Shown: positions 1 through 9,124, counted from the stretch's first letter. The stretch is DNA of 52,518 nucleotides from Kushneria sinocarnis (GCF_003633775.1 NZ_RBIN01000012.1:1-52518), one strand, 5' to 3'. Notes: generated by a model not told the origin, from the letters alone. A program made the numbers and translations.

Positions 1-95
1 TCATCGGGTAGCTCGGTCAGGTGGTGACAGGGTAGCCAGATTCTACCCCGCCGATGGCGATCAGGCAGCTGCGGCGGGATTTATGCAGCGTTTCC
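1..95 (-). mobile_element. Left-edge insertion sequence end (partial), IS5/IS903-like terminus
   Basis: Bases 1-95 are the exact reverse complement of 52424-52518, so the window is bounded by two inverted copies of one sequence. Read inward from base 95 on the minus strand it begins GGAAACGCTGCATAAATC, which resembles ends of IS903-group (IS5 family) elements with their TGxATAAATC core. It contains an inverted repeat (GGGTAG at 30-35, CTACCC at 43-48), and an ATG lies at the very edge (bases 4-2, minus strand) where a transposase could begin. Identity stops abruptly at base 95/96, as expected for an element boundary, 139 bases upstream of anr. Only the end is present; no transposase can be read. 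The family assignment is by resemblance only. A simple contig break inside any dispersed repeat would look the same. Confidence 0.6.
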
Positions 96-234
96 CTTGT
101 CGACAGTGTCCAAGTGACACTACCTGAGTCAATTTGATACCTTCAGCGAGAATTCTGCAGAGAGAAAATCCATTATCATTGTTTATTACAAGATCCTTTC
201 GAATGCGCGATGAACTCCTCACGGAAATGAAATC

Positions 235-969
235 ATGACCATTGCGTCGGCCACCCCTTATTGTTCTCATGGCGCACATTGCCAGACCTGCAGCCTGAGT
301 TCGCTATGTCTGCCAGTGTCGTTGAAAACCGGTGAGCTGGATCACTTTGATGCCATTATCAAAAGACGCCCCCCGCTGGCGACAGGCGATTGTCTCTTCA
401 GACAAGGCGATCATTTTTCAAACGTCTATGCCATTCGTTCCGGCAGCCTCAAACAGGTCAATTTTGATCATGCAGGCAATGAGCAGATCACCCATTTTTT
501 TCTGCCCGGCGAACTGGTGGGATTCGATGGTATCGACGATGGCTACCATACCGGTTATGCCCATGCCATGGAGACAACCTGTATTTGTGAAATCCCCTTC
601 AGCCATCTGGAGACGCTGGCCGAACGGATACCACAGCTGCGTAGTCAATTATTTCGCAGCATGAGCCGTGAGATGAAAGAGGATCATCGTCTGATTCGCC
701 TGCTGTCATGCAAGACGGCCGATGAGCGTATTGCCGGTTTTCTGATCAATCTGGCTGTGCGCTTTCAGAGGTGCGGGCACTCTTCAAAAACCTATCGGCT
801 TCCCATGACACGAACCGATATCAGCAATCATCTTGGCCTTGCTCTTGAAACGGTCAGCCGGGTGCTCAAGCGCTTCAGGGACAATCATCTGGTCGCCATC
901 AGGGGACGCGACGTTCAAATATTGCAGCCACAATTATTATATAAACTTGCCGAAAACGGTTCACCCTGA
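235..969 (+). CDS. anr: Anr/Fnr-type oxygen-sensing transcription regulator (Crp/Fnr family)
   Basis: 244-residue cytoplasmic regulator that, in its family, carries an oxygen-labile [4Fe-4S] cluster and switches on anaerobic and microaerobic genes as a dimer. The N-terminal cysteines C16-x2-C19-x5-C25 match the spacing of FNR C20/C23/C29, and C118 in the CEIPF motif matches FNR C122, so all four cluster ligands are present. A cyclic-nucleotide-binding-like beta domain follows (about 30-150), then a C-terminal helix-turn-helix around 190-215 (TRTDISNHLGLALETVSRVL). It lies directly upstream of cydABX, a classic target in related bacteria, but no convincing FNR box (TTGAT-N4-ATCAA) is visible before either gene. 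The IS end lies 139 bases upstream of the start codon and may influence expression. Confidence 0.93.
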   Translation: MTIASATPYCSHGAHCQTCSLSSLCLPVSLKTGELDHFDAIIKRRPPLATGDCLFRQGDHFSNVYAIRSGSLKQVNFDHAGNEQITHFFLPGELVGFDGIDDGYHTGYAHAMETTCICEIPFSHLETLAERIPQLRSQLFRSMSREMKEDHRLIRLLSCKTADERIAGFLINLAVRFQRCGHSSKTYRLPMTRTDISNHLGLALETVSRVLKRFRDNHLVAIRGRDVQILQPQLLYKLAENGSP

Positions 970-1001
970 AAAACGACAGGATTGCTTTCCATCAGTACCA
1001 C

Positions 1002-1045
1002 AACCCATCGTTTGATTGGAAAATTCCAAAACATGGGTTTTTTAT
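1002..1045 (+). terminator. Rho-independent terminator after anr
   Basis: Outer stem AACCCAT (1002-1008) pairs with ATGGGTT (1033-1039). An inner stem is TTGGAA (1016-1021) with TTCCAA (1024-1029). A run of T residues follows (1038-1043), then TATTTTG. This separates anr from cydA. Confidence 0.6.
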
Positions 1046-1254
1046 TTTGAAACAGCAATTCATTATATATAAGCGCATGCGACAAACTGCCCTATAGGGA
1101 TTCTTCATATCGGCCGTAAAATGGCCATGAAAGTCGCATGGGCTTTCAGGTGGTGCCCTCGTACGCGATAACTCGAACAGCCGGCGACAGAACCGGCACA
1201 ACGCGCTCGCTGACACGGGGACATCAGGGGATCATTCGACAAGGGGTCCGGGAC

Positions 1255-2841
1255 ATGATTTCCGAGTCGCTCGTCGCGCTGTCGAGGTGGCAGTTCGCCC
1301 TCACCGCGCTGTATCACTTCCTTTTTGTCCCGCTGACACTGGGACTGGCTTTCGTACTGGCCATCATGGAGACGACCTACGTCGCCACCGGCCGCGAAAT
1401 CTACCGTGACATGACCCGCTTCTGGGGCAAGCTCTTCGGCATCAACTTCGCCCTCGGGGTCACCACCGGGCTGACCATGGAATTCCAGTTCGGCACCAAC
1501 TGGGCGTACTACTCGCATTACGTTGGCGATATCTTCGGCGCCCCGCTGGCGATCGAAGGGCTCATGGCCTTCTTTCTCGAATCCACCTTCGTCGGGCTGT
1601 TCTTCTTCGGCTGGGAGCGGCTGAGCCGGATTCAGCACCTGGTGGTGACCTGGCTGGTGGCGATCGGGTCCAACTTCTCGGCACTCTGGATCCTGATCGC
1701 CAACGGCTGGATGCAGCACCCCACCGGCGCCGAGTTCAACTTCGAAACCATGCGCATGGAGATGCAGAGCTTTGCCGATGTCATCTTCAATCCGGTCGCC
1801 CAGGTCAAGTTCGTGCATACCGTGGCAGCCGGCTACTGCACCGGCGCGCTCTTCGTGGTCGGCATCAGTGCCTGGTATCTGCTCAAGGGGCGGGATCAGG
1901 CCTTCGCCAGGCGCTCCTTTGCCGTCGGCTCGATCTTCGGCCTGTTTGCGGTGCTGTCGGTGATGGTGCTGGGGGATGAGTCCGGCTATGAAGTGGGTGA
2001 CGTGCAGCGGTACAAGCTGGCCGCCATCGAAGCCGAATGGGAAACCCAGGCCGCTCCCGCGGATTTCACCCTGTTCGCGCTGCCCAATCAGGAGACCCGG
2101 CAGAACGACTATGCCGTTCAGATCCCCTGGCTGCTGGGGCTGATTGCCACCCGTTCGCTGGATGAGCAGGTCATCGGCCTCAACGAACTCACCGAGCTGC
2201 ACGAGCAGCGCATCATCAGCGGCATCCGGGGCTATACGGCACTGCAGCAGCTGCGCGAGGGCAATGACACGCCGGCGATCCGCCAGACCATCGAGCAGCA
2301 CCAGGCCGATATCGGCTACGGCATGCTGATGCTGCGTTATGTCGAGGATCCCGCCAGCGCTACCCCGGCGCAGATCCATCAGGCGGCCCTGGATACCATC
2401 CCCAATGTGGCGCCGCTGTTCTTCACCTTCCGCATCATGGTCGCCTGCGGCCTGCTGATGCTGCTGGTCTTCGCCTTCGGCACCTGGGTCAGTGTGCGCC
2501 GCACGGTGATGAACTACCGCCGCGCCCTGTGGCTCTGCGTGTTTGCCATCCCGCTGCCGTGGATCGCCGTCGAGTGTGGCTGGTTCGTGGCCGAATACGG
2601 CCGCCAGCCCTGGGCGATCGGCGAGGTGCTGCCCACCTTCCTGGCCACGTCATCGCTGACCGCCCGCGATCTCTGGATCAGCCTGACCGGCTTCGTGGTG
2701 GTCTATACGGGGCTGTTCATCGTCGAGATGTGGCTGATGCTGCGCTTTGCCCGCCAGGGGCCCTCCAGCCTGCATACCGGGCGCTATCACTTCGAAGGTG
2801 ACCGGACGCACGGCACCACTTCCCCGGCGATCGGAGGCTGA
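1255..2841 (+). CDS. cydA: Cytochrome bd quinol oxidase subunit I
   Basis: 528-residue integral membrane subunit that binds quinol and carries hemes b558, b595 and d. With CydB it reduces oxygen to water at high affinity. The frame is open from 1138, but the protein family begins at the ATG at 1255 ([14 protein letters not shown]), preceded by a GGGGTCCGGG stretch; the earlier 39 residues are not family-like. Heme ligand candidates are H21 (b595 ligand position) and the His in [11 protein letters not shown]. The RIMVACG segment carries the heme Met. The long Q-loop ([12 protein letters not shown] to about residue 400) is of the E. coli type, not the short-loop cyanide-insensitive CioA type. 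The C-terminal [20 protein letters not shown] block is intact. Five bases separate it from cydB. Confidence 0.96.
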   Translation: MISESLVALSRWQFALTALYHFLFVPLTLGLAFVLAIMETTYVATGREIYRDMTRFWGKLFGINFALGVTTGLTMEFQFGTNWAYYSHYVGDIFGAPLAIEGLMAFFLESTFVGLFFFGWERLSRIQHLVVTWLVAIGSNFSALWILIANGWMQHPTGAEFNFETMRMEMQSFADVIFNPVAQVKFVHTVAAGYCTGALFVVGISAWYLLKGRDQAFARRSFAVGSIFGLFAVLSVMVLGDESGYEVGDVQRYKLAAIEAEWETQAAPADFTLFALPNQETRQNDYAVQIPWLLGLIATRSLDEQVIGLNELTELHEQRIISGIRGYTALQQLREGNDTPAIRQTIEQHQADIGYGMLMLRYVEDPASATPAQIHQAALDTIPNVAPLFFTFRIMVACGLLMLLVFAFGTWVSVRRTVMNYRRALWLCVFAIPLPWIAVECGWFVAEYGRQPWAIGEVLPTFLATSSLTARDLWISLTGFVVVYTGLFIVEMWLMLRFARQGPSSLHTGRYHFEGDRTHGTTSPAIGG

Positions 2842-2845
2842 CATC

Positions 2846-3976
2846 ATGCTCGACTACGAAATGCTCAAGCTCATCTGGTGGCTTTTGATCGGCGTGCTGC
2901 TGATCGGATTCGCCATCGCCGACGGCCTCGACATGGGCGCCGGTATCCTGATGCCGCTGATCGGTCGCAGCGACAACGAGCGCCGGGTGGTGATCAACAC
3001 CATCGCGCCGCACTGGGATGGCAACCAGGTGTGGCTGATCACTGCCGGCGGCGCCATCTTCGCCGCCTGGCCGCCGGTCTATGCCACGGCCTTCTCGGGC
3101 TTCTACTTTGCCATGCTGCTGGTGCTGCTGGCGCTGTTCTTCCGGCCGGTCGGTTTCGACTACCGCTCCAAGATCGAATCGCCCCGCTGGCGCGGCTGGT
3201 GGGATCGGCTGATCTGGTTCGGCAGCTTCGTGCCGACGCTGGTGTTCGGCGTGGCCTTCGGCAACCTGCTGCAGGGCGTGCCCTTCCGGGTCGATGACAT
3301 GATGCGCGCCTTCTATGACGGCAGCTTCTTCGGCCTGCTCAATCCCTTCGCCCTGTTGTGCGGCCTGATCTCGGTCGCGATGATCGTGATGCACGGCGGC
3401 GCCTGGCTGCTGGCCCGGGCCGATCGCGCCGTCGCCGAACGCGCCGGACGCGTGGTGCAGCTGGCCGCGCTGGCCCTGATCGCGCTGTTCGCCCTGGCCG
3501 GCTTCTGGGTCAGCGCCAGCGGCATGGGCTACCACCTGGACAGCATCGGCAACACCAATGCCGCCATGCACCTGCTCGACAAGCAGGTCAGCACGCAGAG
3601 CTGGCTTGCCCGCTTCGGCAATCCGCTGATGTGGATCGCTCCGCTGCTGGCCGTGGCCGGCGCGCTGGTGGCCGCGGGGCTGGCACGCGCGGGCCGTGGC
3701 GGTCAGGCATTCGTGGCCACGTCGCTGTCGATGGCGGGGGTCATCGCCACCGCCGGGCTGGCCCTGTTCCCGTTCGTGATGCCTTCAAGCCTCGCGCCGC
3801 AGGCCAGTCTGACGCTGTGGGACGCCACCTCGAGCGAGCTTACGCTGCGCATCATGTTCTGGGTGGCGCTGGTGATGGTGCCGATCATCCTCGCCTATAC
3901 CAGCTGGTGTTATATCCGGATGTGGCGACGCATTACCGTCGAGCACATCGAAAGCGATGCCCACGGACTCTACTGA
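2846..3976 (+). CDS. cydB: Cytochrome bd quinol oxidase subunit II
   Basis: 376-residue multi-pass membrane protein, partner of CydA, close to the usual length of about 379. The start at 2846 ([12 protein letters not shown]) has a GGAGG ribosome-binding site at 2834-2838; the frame continues upstream inside cydA, so the longer version is not real. Family hallmarks are [13 protein letters not shown] in the first helix region and [13 protein letters not shown]. It is translated right behind cydA (4-base gap) and followed by cydX, giving a compact cydABX operon. Confidence 0.95.
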   Translation: MLDYEMLKLIWWLLIGVLLIGFAIADGLDMGAGILMPLIGRSDNERRVVINTIAPHWDGNQVWLITAGGAIFAAWPPVYATAFSGFYFAMLLVLLALFFRPVGFDYRSKIESPRWRGWWDRLIWFGSFVPTLVFGVAFGNLLQGVPFRVDDMMRAFYDGSFFGLLNPFALLCGLISVAMIVMHGGAWLLARADRAVAERAGRVVQLAALALIALFALAGFWVSASGMGYHLDSIGNTNAAMHLLDKQVSTQSWLARFGNPLMWIAPLLAVAGALVAAGLARAGRGGQAFVATSLSMAGVIATAGLALFPFVMPSSLAPQASLTLWDATSSELTLRIMFWVALVMVPIILAYTSWCYIRMWRRITVEHIESDAHGLY

Positions 3977-4008
3977 ACCCGGGGTCCCCTGACTGAAGGA
4001 GCATGCTC

Positions 4009-4101
4009 ATGTGGTATCTGATCTGGGCGCTGGGGCTGGCCGTGGCCTGCGGCACCACCATCCTGGTGGTCATCAAGCTGGAAAAACGCGATTTCCGCTG
4101 A
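4009..4101 (+). CDS. cydX: Cytochrome bd small subunit CydX/YbgT-like (30 residues)
   Basis: A 30-residue single-helix protein beginning MWYLIWALGLAVACG, matching the MWYxxW start of CydX, the small subunit that stabilises the hemes of bd oxidase. The start at 4009 is preceded by GAAGGAG at a suitable distance; an in-frame ATG six bases upstream is too close to that site. The charged tail KLEKRDFR follows the membrane helix. It sits 32 bases after cydB in the same direction. Confidence 0.85.
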   Translation: MWYLIWALGLAVACGTTILVVIKLEKRDFR

Positions 4102-4115
4102 GCACGGATCGTCAC

Positions 4116-4153
4116 ACGACAGCGGGCCCGGCATATGCCGGGCCCGCTGTCGT
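4116..4153. terminator. 38-bp perfect palindrome between convergent genes
   Basis: A perfect 38-base palindrome centred on CATATG (4132-4137) lies between cydX (+) and the DUF3072 gene (-). The G+C-rich 19-bp arms could fold on either transcript, so it probably acts as a bidirectional terminator, although U-tracts are weak. Confidence 0.6.
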
Positions 4154-4173
4154 CATACTGCTGGTGGCACCTT

Positions 4174-4404
4174 TCAGTGATCGCGGCCGCGTCCGGTGCG
4201 GGACTGCAGCTCGTCGATCCAGCGCGACGCCTGCGCCTTGCTGAGCGTCTCGTCGAACTCGACATCGGCCTCTTCACACAGCGTCTGCAGATAGGATTTC
4301 TGCGCGCCGGTCATGGCCTCGTCCCCGGTTGCCCAGTGATCGGGACGCTTCTCCTGATTGCTGCTTTCGGGCTCACTGGCCGCATCCTTCGTCTCGTCCG
4401 TCAT
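4174..4404 (-). CDS. DUF3072 family protein
   Basis: 76-residue soluble, acidic protein. The second half (MTGAQKSYLQTLCEEADVEF to LSKAQASRWIDELQ) matches the DUF3072 pattern: a short helical domain ending in a Lys/Ala-rich helix that carries an ID-L-Q motif. The N-terminal 28 residues are charged and probably disordered. Function is unknown. It is last in a minus-strand run after the SDR gene, with a 95-base gap, and the palindrome at 4116-4153 is downstream. Confidence 0.75.
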   Translation of the reverse strand: MTDETKDAASEPESSNQEKRPDHWATGDEAMTGAQKSYLQTLCEEADVEFDETLSKAQASRWIDELQSRTGRGRDH

Positions 4405-4499
4405 CCTGACCTCGCTGCTCGGTGAACACTCTGATAACTGTATGGATATATAGTCTCGAAACCGGCCGCTGTCAGGTCACGGAGTGTAACGAGCGCTCG

Positions 4500-5231
4500 T
4501 CAGCTCATCACCCAGCCTCCGTTGAGATTGAAGGTCTGCCCGTTGATGTAGCCGTTGCGTGCCATCAGCAGCACGGTTTCGGCCACCTCATCGCAGCGGC
4601 CGAAGCGTTTCACCGGCAGCAGCTCGGGCGTGATGTTCGGGTTGTCGCGGATCATGTCGGTCTCGATCAGCGCCGGTGCAATGGCGTTGGCGGTCACCCC
4701 CTGATCGGCCAGCTGTCCGGCATAGCTGCGCATCAGCCCCAGCATGCCGGCCTTGCTGGCCGCATAGTGCGGGCCGATCACGCCCCCGAACTGGGCGGCA
4801 ATCGACGACATCATGATCACCCGGCCCCAGCCGCGATCGCGCATCCCGGGAATCACCCGCTGGCTGGCCAGAAAGGCCGAGGTCAGATTGACCTGCAGGG
4901 TCTCCTGCCAGCGCGCCTCGTCGATCTCGTCCAGCGGGTAGATGGGATTGATGCCGGCATTGTTGACGAGGATATCGACCCCGCCGAGCTGGGCCTCGAC
5001 CTCATCCACCAGTCGATTGACCTCCTCGCCCACCGCGACATCGGCCCGGACCGCCAGTGCCCGGCGCCCCTGCGCCTCGATCTCATTGACCACCGCCTCG
5101 GCCGCTTCATCGGAATGAAGAAAATTGATGGCAACATCGCAGCCGGCGCGCGCCAGCGCTACGGCAGTCTCGTGACCAATGCCCCGCGAGCCGCCGGTCA
5201 CCAGTGCGATCCGTCCTGTCAGATCATCCAT
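4500..5231 (-). CDS. Short-chain dehydrogenase/reductase (FabG-like)
   Basis: 243-residue Rossmann-fold oxidoreductase. The start chosen at 5231 (MDDLTGRIALVTGG) has AGGAG six bases upstream; the open frame extends 12 residues further without support. Motifs are the cofactor loop TGGSRGIG (near residue 12), NNAG (about 86), and the catalytic S...YAASK pair (about 138 and 151). The family reduces 3-oxoacyl or other keto groups with NAD(P)H; the substrate here cannot be read. It is preceded by the metallophosphoesterase gene (46-base gap), so they may share a transcript. Confidence 0.85.
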   Translation of the reverse strand: MDDLTGRIALVTGGSRGIGHETAVALARAGCDVAINFLHSDEAAEAVVNEIEAQGRRALAVRADVAVGEEVNRLVDEVEAQLGGVDILVNNAGINPIYPLDEIDEARWQETLQVNLTSAFLASQRVIPGMRDRGWGRVIMMSSIAAQFGGVIGPHYAASKAGMLGLMRSYAGQLADQGVTANAIAPALIETDMIRDNPNITPELLPVKRFGRCDEVAETVLLMARNGYINGQTFNLNGGWVMS

Positions 5232-5277
5232 GCTGCGCTCCTGATAAGAACCTGTCCGGCCCAGCATAGCAGCGGTC

Positions 5278-5790
5278 TCAGTCGTTCATTGGCAGATGAA
5301 GGATGGCACGACGCAGCCGTGTTTCTTCGGCCCACAGTCGACCCAGCGTGATCGGCAGACGAAAGCGTCGCTTGCCGGCACCGCCGGGATTGAACCACAG
5401 CCGGGGGCGGCCATCGGGCGTATCCCGCCACTCGTTGAGTGCCTTGTGCGAGTGCCCGTGCAACATGGCATCGCACGGCGTGGCGGGATCGAAATCAGCC
5501 CTGTCGTGCACCAGGTGCAGCTGCCAGCCATTGACGCTCAGATCGCGGGTATCCGGCAGCGATGCACACCAGGGCTGGGTGTCGATGTTGCCGCGCACGG
5601 TATACAGCCGGGCCATGTTCGCCAGACGCGCCAGCAGCGCCTGATCGCCCACATCTCCCAGATGCAGGATCGGATCACATCCCGCCAGCAGGGCGACAGC
5701 TTCCTCGCGCAGCAGGCCATGGGTATCGGCGATCACCCCGATCGGTCGGGTAGTGGTCAGCACTACCGGTGACTCGGTCGCGTGCGTCAT
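5278..5790 (-). CDS. YfcE/MJ0936-type metallophosphoesterase
   Basis: 170-residue calcineurin-like phosphodiesterase. Metal-binding motifs in order: GVIADTHG near residue 17, LHLGDVGD, VRGNID, and the GHSHK block followed by FNPGGAGKRR. The open frame starts at 5940, but the family start is the ATG at 5790 (MTHATES), behind GGAAGAAG. The family hydrolyses phosphodiesters such as cyclic nucleotides; the substrate is not known. It is divergent from the aconitase gene, with 161 bases between them. Confidence 0.82.
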   Translation of the reverse strand: MTHATESPVVLTTTRPIGVIADTHGLLREEAVALLAGCDPILHLGDVGDQALLARLANMARLYTVRGNIDTQPWCASLPDTRDLSVNGWQLHLVHDRADFDPATPCDAMLHGHSHKALNEWRDTPDGRPRLWFNPGGAGKRRFRLPITLGRLWAEETRLRRAILHLPMND

Positions 5791-5951
5791 GAGCTTCTTC
5801 CGGTTTCCGATGAATGGCAATCGATGCAGGTCAACGGCGGCACGTCTTTCTACACTGAAGAATAACCGTGATGACACATTGCGTCCGGTCCGTGGCGCAC
5901 TTCGCCCGACGACATCCGGCCGACGCACCATAAAGCTCAAGGGAGGAGATC

Positions 5952-7895
5952 ATGGCAGCGCTCAACGTGACGCAGAAGCTGATCCAGTCGCATCTCATCA
6001 AGGGCGAGATGACGCCCGGCGAGGAGATCGGCCTGAAGATCGACCAGACCCTGACCCAGGATGCCACCGGCACCATGGTCATGCTGGAGCTGGAAGCCAT
6101 GGGGCTGGACCGGGTCAAGACCGAGGTCTCGGCCCAGTACGTCGATCACAACCTGATCCAGGAAGACAACAAGAACCCCGACGATCACCTGTTTCTGCAG
6201 ACCTCCGCCGAACGACTGGGGGTCTGGTTTTCCCGCCCCGGCAACGGGGTCAGCCACCCCACCCACCAGCAGCGCTTCGGCAAGCCCGGCAGCACCCTGC
6301 TCGGCTCGGACAGCCATACGCCGGCGGCCGGGTCGATCGGCATGCTCGCCATCGGCGCCGGTGGCATCGATGTCGCCATGGCAATGGCCGGCGAACCCTT
6401 CTATACCCGCATGCCGAAGGTCTGGGGCGTGAAGCTGACCGGCGAACTGCCGGACTGGGTCAGCGCCAAGGATGTGATCCTCGAAATGCTGCGCCGCCAC
6501 GGCGTCAGTGGCGGCTCCGGTCGGATCATCGAATACTACGGTCCCGGACTCGAGCATCTCTCCGCCATGGATCGCCATGTGATCGCCAACATGGGGGCCG
6601 AGCTTGGCGCGACCACCAGCGTTTTCCCCTCCGATGAAGCGGTCAGGGCGTTCCTGCGCGCCGAGCAGCGTGAAGCGGACTGGAGCGAGCTGAAGGCCGA
6701 CGAAGGCTGCGAGTATGATCTACATGACGAGATCGACCTCTCCGAACTCGAGCCGCTGATCGCCCGCCCGTCCAGCCCGGGCAACGTGGTACCGGTGCGC
6801 GAAGTGGCCGGTGAGGCGCTGTCGCAGGCCTATATCGGCTCCTCGGCCAACCCGGGTTATCGCGACTTTGCCATCGCGGCCGAAATGGTGAAGGAGCGCA
6901 CCATCGATGATCGGGTGTCGCTGGAGATCAACCCGACCTCGCGCTCGATCCTGGAATCGCTGACCCGCGATGGTCATATCCTCAGCCTGCTGGGCTCAGG
7001 CGCCCGCCTGCATCAGGCCGGCTGCAACGGCTGCATCGGCATGGGTCAGGCGCCGGCCAACGACACCAACAGCCTGCGCACCGTGCCGCGCAACTTCCCC
7101 GGCCGCTCGGGCACCCGCGAGGATCACGTCTTCCTGTGCAGTCCGGAGACCGCCGCGGCTTCGGCGCTGATGGGTGAAATCACCGATCCGCGCACGCTCG
7201 ACTTCGATTATCCCCGGGTCGAGAACCCCGATGATCCGATCATCAATACCCGTACCCTGATCGAGCCCCAGCCGGTCGAGAAGGCGCGCCGGGTCGATCT
7301 GATCAAGGGGCCCAACATCGAATCGCTGCCGAGTTTCGAGCCGCTCGAGGCGAGCTTCACGCTCCCCGTGCTGCTCAAGGTGGGCAATGATATCTCCACC
7401 GACGAGATCATGCCGGCCGGCGGCGAGGCCCTGCCCTATCGCAGTAACATCCCGCGGATTTCGGACTTCTGCTTCCGCGGCGTCGATGACGACTACCCGC
7501 AGAAGGCTCACGATACCGGCGATCACATCATCGTCGGCGGCGGCAACTACGGCCAGGGCTCGAGCCGCGAACACGCCGCCATCGCACCGCGCTATCTGGG
7601 CCTGCGGGTGGCGGTTGCGCTGGATTTCGCCCGCATCCACTGGCAGAACCTGGTCAACTTCGGCGTGCTGCCGCTGACCTTCGACAGCCAGGAGGATTAC
7701 GATGCACTGGAAAGCGGCGACCGGCTGGCCTTCGAGAACATCTACGACGCGCTGGGTGCCGGTGACACGCTCAAGGTCAGCGTCAACGATGGTGAGCGCA
7801 GCATTACCCTGCGACACGGGCTCTCCAAACGCCAGATCGAGGTGCTGCAGGCCGGCGGTCTGATCGAATGGATGAAGCAGCAGGGCAAGCGCTGA
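5952..7895 (+). CDS. Aconitate hydratase, Aquifex-type (short aconitase)
   Basis: 647-residue monomeric aconitase converting citrate and isocitrate in the citric-acid cycle (or acting on a related tricarboxylate). The short length and segments GSDSHTPAAGSIGMLAIG, AGCNGCIGMGQAP, NFPGRSGT and GGNYGQGSSREHAA match the putative Aquifex-type subgroup rather than AcnA (about 900) or AcnB. The swivel domain is at the C-terminus (about 480-620). Two cluster cysteines are visible in GCNGC; the position where AcnA has the first cysteine (SCTNS) reads GSSANP, so a ligand is absent or supplied elsewhere. The start at 5952 has GGGAGGAG directly upstream. Confidence 0.88.
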   Translation: MAALNVTQKLIQSHLIKGEMTPGEEIGLKIDQTLTQDATGTMVMLELEAMGLDRVKTEVSAQYVDHNLIQEDNKNPDDHLFLQTSAERLGVWFSRPGNGVSHPTHQQRFGKPGSTLLGSDSHTPAAGSIGMLAIGAGGIDVAMAMAGEPFYTRMPKVWGVKLTGELPDWVSAKDVILEMLRRHGVSGGSGRIIEYYGPGLEHLSAMDRHVIANMGAELGATTSVFPSDEAVRAFLRAEQREADWSELKADEGCEYDLHDEIDLSELEPLIARPSSPGNVVPVREVAGEALSQAYIGSSANPGYRDFAIAAEMVKERTIDDRVSLEINPTSRSILESLTRDGHILSLLGSGARLHQAGCNGCIGMGQAPANDTNSLRTVPRNFPGRSGTREDHVFLCSPETAAASALMGEITDPRTLDFDYPRVENPDDPIINTRTLIEPQPVEKARRVDLIKGPNIESLPSFEPLEASFTLPVLLKVGNDISTDEIMPAGGEALPYRSNIPRISDFCFRGVDDDYPQKAHDTGDHIIVGGGNYGQGSSREHAAIAPRYLGLRVAVALDFARIHWQNLVNFGVLPLTFDSQEDYDALESGDRLAFENIYDALGAGDTLKVSVNDGERSITLRHGLSKRQIEVLQAGGLIEWMKQQGKR

Positions 7896-7909
7896 GCGCC
7901 CAAAGGGCC

Positions 7910-7951
7910 GGGCACCGCGGACAAGGCAGTGAGTGACCTGTCACGGTGCCC
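7910..7951 (+). terminator. Hairpin after the aconitase gene
   Basis: GGGCACCG (7910-7917) pairs with CGGTGCCC (7944-7951), with an inner GTGAC/GTCAC pair. It lies 14 bases after the aconitase stop and could end that transcript; no U-tract follows. Confidence 0.35.
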
Positions 7952-7990
7952 CTGCTGCAGGGGCGGCTTCAGCCGTGATCAGTTTTTCGC

Positions 7991-8250
7991 GACTGAAGTC
8001 GCTCCTACAGTGAGTATGGCATCCAGGCTCGGCCCGGGTGGACGCTTCCTTCGAGGCTGAAGTCGCTCCTACAGCGAGTATGGCATCCAGGTTCGGTCCG
8101 AGTGGACGCTTCCTTCGAGGCTGAAGTCACTCCTGCAACGGGTATGGCATTCAGGTTCAGCCCGGGTGGACGCTTCCTTTCGCGACTGAAGTCGCTCCTT
8201 TAACGAGAGGCGGCCGTAATGCTCCCGTAGGAGCGACTTCAGTCGCGATC
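7991..8250. repeat. 64-bp tandem repeat array ending in an inverted REP-like copy
   Basis: Three near-identical 64-65 bp units begin at 7991, 8055 and 8119, with a truncated fourth at 8184. Each starts with a CTGAAGTCGCTCCT core and contains GTATGGCAT and GTGGACGCTTCCTT. At 8227-8248 the core returns in inverted orientation (TAGGAGCGACTTCAGTCGCG). A degenerate copy (GGCGGCTTCAGCCGTGA) lies just before, at about 7960-7977. The core resembles REP elements of Pseudomonas and relatives. It fills the gap between the aconitase gene and the convergent udh gene; no ORF is supported here. Confidence 0.85.
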
Positions 8251-8282
8251 CATCCCCATCAATCGCCGAAACCTCTCCTGCT

Positions 8283-9077
8283 TCAGAGCGCCGGCACGTC
8301 GATCTTACCGACGGCAAAGGGCCCGCCCACGTAGGTGGTCTCGTCATCGGCCAGCTCGAAACGCTCGAAATCCTGCGGATGAAACCGCGGGCGATAGCCC
8401 AGCCGCTCGGCATTGCGGTTGTCCCAGTACGGCCGGGGCACGTCGGAGGCCCCGAACACCACCTCGAAGCGATAATCGCCGGCCAGGCCGATGGCAAGCA
8501 GCTGCAGAAAATCATCATGCTGCAGCAGCGTGCTGCAATGGCGCACCGTCTTCGGCTCGGCCAGACAGCTGCCGATGCGAATGCAGAAGCTGCGCACATC
8601 CCCCCGCGCCGAGTAGAGCCAGGCCAGATCCTCGCCGAAGGACTTGGTCACCCCATAGCGGCTGTCCGGGCGTACCGGTGCCATGTGGTCGATCACCTCA
8701 TCGCTCGAATAGCGCCCTACCGCGTGATTGGAGCTGGCGAAGAGGATGCGGTCGACCCCGCGGCGCTGGGCGGCCTCCCAGAGGTTGATCGAGCCGATCA
8801 GGTTGGCCCGGGTCAGACTCTTCCAGTCCGACTCCACCGAGATGCCGCCGAGATGAATGATGGCATCGACGCCCTGCACCATGGCGTCCACCGCCTGCTC
8901 ATCGGCCAGATCACACTGCACGCAGCGCACCTGCGGATGATCGCGGGTCACCGGCTGGACATCCGATAGCGTCACGGCCTCGAGCTCCCCGGCTTCCAGC
9001 CGGCGGATCAGGTAATCACTGACCAGTACCCCCAGCTGACCGGCAGCTCCGGTCAGCAGTACACGTTTGACCTCCAT
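8283..9077 (-). CDS. udh: Uronate dehydrogenase-like NAD-dependent epimerase/dehydratase family enzyme
   Basis: 264-residue SDR-type enzyme. The start at 9077 (MEVKRVLLTGAAG) has GAGGAG upstream; the open frame extends 118 residues further without support. Features: GAAGQLG dinucleotide loop near residue 10, CDLADEQAV, HLGGISVE, FASSN with catalytic Ser, and YGVTK (Tyr/Lys). The HLGGISVE, FASSNH and RIGSC segments match uronate dehydrogenase, which oxidises galacturonate or glucuronate to the aldarolactone with NAD. The next gene upstream encodes an SMP-30-type lactonase, which would open such a lactone, supporting the call. Confidence 0.82.
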   Translation of the reverse strand: MEVKRVLLTGAAGQLGVLVSDYLIRRLEAGELEAVTLSDVQPVTRDHPQVRCVQCDLADEQAVDAMVQGVDAIIHLGGISVESDWKSLTRANLIGSINLWEAAQRRGVDRILFASSNHAVGRYSSDEVIDHMAPVRPDSRYGVTKSFGEDLAWLYSARGDVRSFCIRIGSCLAEPKTVRHCSTLLQHDDFLQLLAIGLAGDYRFEVVFGASDVPRPYWDNRNAERLGYRPRFHPQDFERFELADDETTYVGGPFAVGKIDVPAL

Positions 9078-9124
9078 CGCGGCTCCTCTCCCTGTCGATA
9101 TTCCTGTGGCGGTGCGGTGCCCGA

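Noticed and set aside
2-127. Frame open from the left edge to TGA at 125-127
   Set aside because: Its first 94 bases are the IS end and the rest is flank; it has no start or family, so it is a chance frame through the IS terminus.
1011-1030. Possible FNR box at TTGATTGGAAAATTCCAA
   Set aside because: Second half does not fit ATCAA, and it is part of the terminator hairpin after anr.
1138-1254. 39-residue N-terminal extension of CydA
   Set aside because: Not family-like; ATG at 1255 aligns with known CydA and is used instead.
7991-8250. CRISPR-like array
   Set aside because: Units are contiguous 64-bp repeats with no unique spacers and no cas genes.
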